Below are positions 40,601 through 46,600 of a stretch of 47,674 nucleotides of DNA, in pieces. Position 1 is the stretch's first letter, and each line of letters opens with the position of its first letter. The position numbers were made by a program, and so were the translations under genes. The stretch spans positions 1 to 47,674 of the forward strand of contig JAANSK020308151.1 in NCBI GenBank assembly GCA_011763485.2, read 5' to 3'. The notes beneath the pieces are model-generated. The model was not told where the DNA came from and did no database searches. It was given only the letters and a program-made list of their open reading frames with translations. This DNA comes from Isoetes engelmannii. Taxonomy: Eukaryota; Streptophyta; Lycopodiopsida; Isoetales; Isoetaceae.

Positions 40601-43600
40601 TGCAACCTGTTCCAAGACATCTCCAATCAAACCAGAGTTACCGTGATGAAGGCCAATAACTGGTAATATCAAGAAATAATGGTGCAGAGGTTCAAATTTC
40701 AAAATTTTCTCTCAAATTGCACTTCTGCTTCTTGTTCGGGAATCCTGCCCCATGTGAGCCATCAAATAATCCCATAAATCGTTGGACTTAAATAATTTGC
40801 TGTCCAAAACTCTTGAACAAAGGTTATCATCAATTGATACCAAGATATATGTGAAAGGTTGAATATTTGGTCCTAGATTTCTTGACCAGAAACAAATAGG
40901 TTATACTTTTCTATAATAAGACCCTATAATCCATGTCGAATTAAGATCCATTTCATGCATGTCTCCATTCTTCATAATTGTCTTCACAACTTGCCTTGCA
41001 TACATTCTCCAATGCAACAAGACTCTGTAATGTCAGTCATCTTTGCTAATCCTAAACCAAAATCCCAGTGGCCAAAATTTAGCTCCCTTTCATTAATCTT
41101 ATGACAAGAAATAGTGCCTTGTGAGAGAATCCAGCCCAAATCTTCTCAAAGCTACTTGAACCTTGCAAAGAACAACAAATAGTATCTCACCACAAACCCT
41201 GTGTTAAAGCCAAATGCCCCAATCTTAGTCATATTGCATAGACGGCAAACAGTTTGTACCAATTGTTCACAACCATTTAACACCAGTTGTGAACTTCAGA
41301 TAGCTTAGTTTTCGTTGTCCAGCCATGTTGCGAAAAGCGAACTAAGCATATTTAGCCAAAGGAATAACGAAATGGTGGATTGGAACCTTAAGGCCATGTT
41401 GCAAAAATTTTGCAAAACAATAACTCAACAGAAATAAAATAACTCAAACCAGAAATAAATCCGCAACTCTAGATGTTCAAACTTCGTCCAATTTGAGCAT
41501 GACGCACAAACCTAACCAACCTATGCAACTGTAGATCCAAACCCTAATGCTTCACCAAATCGACCAGGAATACCAAATGAAAGGATTCTTACTTTCAGTC
41601 CCTTTCCTTGTGAAAATTGCAATCAGTTTCACTGATCCGACTCTTCATATGGCAAGAAAATGATCCACAACCAAATTCCCGGTCCTTTCAACCTCGACAA
41701 TCCCGACCAATCTCGGCCAATCTTGGCCACATCTGTAGATCCGGACCCTCAGATCCACCAAGAAAAACAATCAAGCTTCAAGAATGTCAAATATAAGAAG
41801 TTCTTGACAAAATTACTGCAGATTCAAAGCGAAAAATCCGTCCAAATGATGGATCAGACAACTCTTCACAAGAAAACCGACCTGCTAAGGAAAGACGTGT
41901 CCAAATCCAACCATTCTCGTGCTAAGCAAGGCTTTGAAAAAACGAGGGTAAACGACCTTTGTGGCCAATTGACCTTGCAAAATGCCAAGAGATTGACTCG
42001 GGTTCTCCTGATCAGATCGCACTAGGATTCTGCCTGTGCCAATCCAATCCAGCACTTGAAAGCTTGGATCAAGAAAAACGCAAGAGATCTTTGATGATCA
42101 GACCATGATCGACCTACTCTCGCCCTTCTCAATTTAGGCTCTGATACCATGTTAGAGTCTATGATCTCTATGAAGATAGTGAAGAAAGACACAAGGTGCA
42201 AGAGCAAGCTAACCAATGCTATAGAGTGAGCTACTCTAATGAGGTGTGACTATGGCTTATATAGTCATGCCATGTCAGCAACAGGTGGATGACTCAGCAT
42301 GCACAGTCGTCAACATAGGTGGAGTATGATAATACTCTAACAATGCACAAGCAATCCCATTTTCCCAGAGTCATGCATGATCCTATCCATGAAATTCCAT
42401 CCTCACCATACTTTCTAAGTTAAACACATCCTGTAGATCCAACATATCCTGCACTTATAAAGATTAAGGCAGCCAAGGGTAAGCATGCTTCAACATCATC
42501 AAACCAATTACTCACAAGATACTGTGAAGATTCAAAAATTTTCTCGCAGTAACAGCAATGATGTATCTGCAAATTTTATCCCAGTACGACATAAGAAAAT
42601 ATAACCAATAAAAAGAAGCAAATTTTAGAACTGTAAAATGTCACTGATAAAACATGAAACTGCAGGCCTGTAATGGTGGACAAAGCTCTGACAAATCTAT
42701 TAGCTGGTCACTACTTACTTTATTGTACAGTTGCATGTGTCATATGACATTTCGGCATTTATCACACAAGAGTTGCAGATTCGGAGGGAATGTCTTGAAG
42801 ACTGAAGCAAGACTGGAAGTGGACACTTTGTTGCCAGTGGCACTAATGAACCTGCTCTGCAAGAGGCAGCCAAAGAAACCACTTCACTTCAATTGGACAT
42901 GCAGACCTGGTACCTGGACTTCATTATCTTCCCACATAACCGGCCAGAAGATGTCTTCTCCCATCTCAGTATTAAGGATTGTAGAACTGCCAATCTTGTT
43001 GGCAAAACATTCTACAAACTTCAGGGTGGGATGAAGTAGGTTTTAAGACTAAAGACAATGAATTCAACTACATAAGGAATATAGTTTTGTGCCATTGAAG
43101 ATTGATACGGTGCTATATTACCTTTGGCAATGGAAAAGATGATAAGCACTTTGTGGTTTCTATTAAACCCTATACTACTAAGAATTTGCAGGACTTGGCT
43201 TCTGATAAACTAGAAAATGAGTTGTAAAAAGTCGGTGCACAGAGTTCACCTAAATGGTGGCCTGCTCGATTTTGCTATGTTGGATGTCAAGGTTTGGACA
43301 CCCTTCAGAAGGATGAGTTGGTGAAGAACATCCCACCACTTTGGCAAGACAACCATTCAGATTGATACGGTGCTATATTACCTTTGGCAATGGAAAAGAC
43401 ATGATAAGCACTTTGTGGTTTCTACTAAACCCTATACTACTAAAAATTTGCACCCTTGGTTGGTGAAGAACATCCCACCACTTGGCAAGACAACCATTCT
43501 TCTATGAAACTTGCAAATTCGAGAAGTAGGTTGATGCTCCTTCTCCATTTACTTCAGCAAAAAGAAAGGATACTTGCTTTGGTGTATGTGGATTGAATTC

Positions 43601-46600
43601 ATTCCCCATTGAATTTACTGTGTGGGTTTAATCACTAAGTTTCAGAGGTCTTCATAGAGTAACAGAATTCATTGTTGTAGGGTATGCACCATGTTTACAA
43701 GTTTAACAATAAGACAGTAGTCATCGTGAAGTTCACTTTCATGTTGCCGTTACATTTTCTAGGATTATGATCTGGAATACAGTCACCAAGGATATATTAA
43801 TCTGTGTAGACAGATTAAGTGACACATGTAGTCAACAAGTAACCTGTGTGGTCACTTCTGGAAGAGCTTTGCGCCTCCAGAGGGATTCTGTGTCATCTGT
43901 TGATCCAATGTGCCCCCAGGAGGCGCCAACCATTAGCTAGACTAATGTAGGCATTAGTTGAGCTAGTGCAGTGTATTGGTATAAGGATGGATATTGCCTT
44001 GATACAGTATTAGGAAGGATAATGCCCTATATATTGGGAGGCATGATCCCAATCATACGCTGACCTTTATACGCCATCTTTCAGCCAGAAGGTGATGTAA
44101 TAGAGGCAGAGGGAAAAGGGGAAAAAGGGAGCTAGTGCCTATATAAGACCTTGAACTTGCTCTGCGCCTAGCTCTCAGCTCGGTGGGTGATTCAGCTCTC
44201 TGAATCTAAGGTTTGGGTGGTGAGTCTAGTTTCTAATGATACAAGACTTCCAATGGTCTAACTTGGGATCCTAGCAGGGCTTCATATTTCAACAACAGGA
44301 AGTGCACTTCCACCAAGAAAAGGAAGTGGTGGGGATGCCTCTCTCCTGTGGATAGACTGGTGCATTGAGGGTATCAGCAAGGACCTAAGCAAAGATCTTG
44401 TATGCTGGATACCTAGAACCACTGGCACTCATTTCCAACCATCAAACCTCATTAGTTGAGATGGAGCTAGTGACATCCTGGAAGAAGCAGTAGAGCCATT
44501 TGCGTTTCATATAAGAGTTACAAGTAAGAACGTAAGTGTTCAATGTACTTGATCTTAAATTGCATGGCCTTAGAGTGAACTGGCCTTAAAATGACCTGTG
44601 TGTCAATGAAGCCTCCCTCAATGCTGTTGAGAAAATGCTTTTTAAAGAATTGCATCTTTGTGGGAGATACTTTTGGACCATACCATATATACTGTGACCA
44701 GCAATTTATCTCCAGAAAAGGAGGGAGCCTATCCAGATTCTAAACGCGGGATACATTTGCATACCAATGTTCTTTATTAACTTTCTCAGAAATGTTCTGA
44801 AGGACTTAAAAGACCAGCCATGAAGACCTTTCTGGATCTTGGAGCTCCTCCTCCTAAGAGTAGAGACTGCTATATCTCTTCTCTTGATCCTGTCCCACTT
44901 CCTGCACTCATAAGCATGGGATCTATAGCCCTACATGTTATCTGAGCACCATACTACAATGTCTGATGGTCATAGAGACTTATGTCTGAACACTAACAAA
45001 ACTCTAGCTTTTCAAAGATAATGTAGACAGTCGAAGTAATACTGTGTTTATGGTATGTACATACAGCAGGAAAACCCCAATACAAAAGAGAAGTCTTGCA
45101 AGATTCCATAATTAATGAAATTCAGACATGTTATTCATGTTTATACCTTGCTTTGTTTTCTATTTGCCTTGTCCATAATAAAATGTAACAAGTTAGATAT
45201 TTGGTTTATTCTCCATATACAAGCTCGGGTTTTAAGTGCTTTCTAACCTCCTGACGTGGATTTTGCTTTTCTGTGGCACGCAAAAGGATCTCATAAGTCT
45301 TCAGCGTCTGTCAACATAACAATGTCAGCATACTTCTAATTTGTAACACTTTGCAGTTATTATCAGTTTGAAGATAGTTTATGCTATTTGACCTTTTTTA
45401 CATGCTTCAGTTCGTGATGGCCTTGCTTAAGAGCATCACGTTGGAGAAGGCAACGGAGCCTCAGCTTCTCCCCATGCTTCTGCAAGTTTGTTCCTACTGC
45501 TAATAACTTGGACTTATGATCTTCTAGTATCTCTTGAGCATAGAGTAGATATTCTATCTGCAACGTTTTAAGCATAACCATGTGCGTTATGATGTGCTGG
45601 CAGGCCGTATATTATCATTACATGAGAGAGAAAACAACATTGTCTTTTCTTGATATAAAACGGAAGACAATCAAAAGAACCATGCAATATGGTTATACAT
45701 CATGTTGCAAGATAATTTACCAGGTTAGAAATATTACAATGAGTTGGGAAAGGCGGAAAAGCTTGATAAAGTTTTGTTCAGTAAAATTGCGAGTGTCTTC
45801 ACCCTGAATATCTCCAAACGTGATAGTGTCAAGGATTGTCTCTAGCTTGTCAATATCTGCATAGTAACAAAACCATGAACAGTGGCATCTTAATCTCAGG
45901 TTCCAACTGCAATTTATCATGGACTTGTGTCTATACATGACACATTATCTCTAATGCTTCATTAACATACTAAGCTTACATCTATAAATTACAAGGCTAT
46001 AGGAAGTATCAACTTGTCTGCATGAGACGTGTTATAGAGGAGACAAAGTGGACCTTTAAAATCGGACTGAATTCCTTCCAACTAGGATTTGAACATCAAA
46101 TTTCGATGTGTGGATTTGGACGCTTATGGGGACAAAGTTGATACTTTATGTGCTCCACACCTGCCTAATCATCTGGTTTTGGTCAAGGTTTATAATGGTT
46201 ATCTTCAAATCTGGATGGTCTAATAAAGGCACAATACACTCTAGATTCTGGAACCATTTCTCGAACTTCCAGCGGGGCAACTGTGCTTTGATTAGATGCC
46301 AAGCTCAAAGGATATGGATTAGGGTGAAAACAAACACAATGCTGTCCTTTAAATGAACATATATTAGCTTGCCAATGCTTACCAACTTCCCGCACAAGCT
46401 GGTCAACGTCAATGACGTGAAGCGTACGCCAGTCTATCCTCGTCTGCCTCTTTTGAAAAACAAATTGTGCACCACCCTGCAGCAAGGACTGCAATTCCAC
46501 ATAGCATGCCCCGGCATTCTTATGCAGATGATGACCTTTTTTCCTTCTCCAAGACGGCCTGATGTATGTTTCCTCGTCACTGCAACTTGCGCTAGACACA

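Noticed and set aside
42750-42830. Exon with ICNSCVINAEM before a GTAAGTAG donor as the zinc-finger Cys exon
   Set aside because: Wrong phase and wrong Cys spacing; exon 5 at 42516-42566 fits phase and C-x2-C-x12-H-x4-H exactly.
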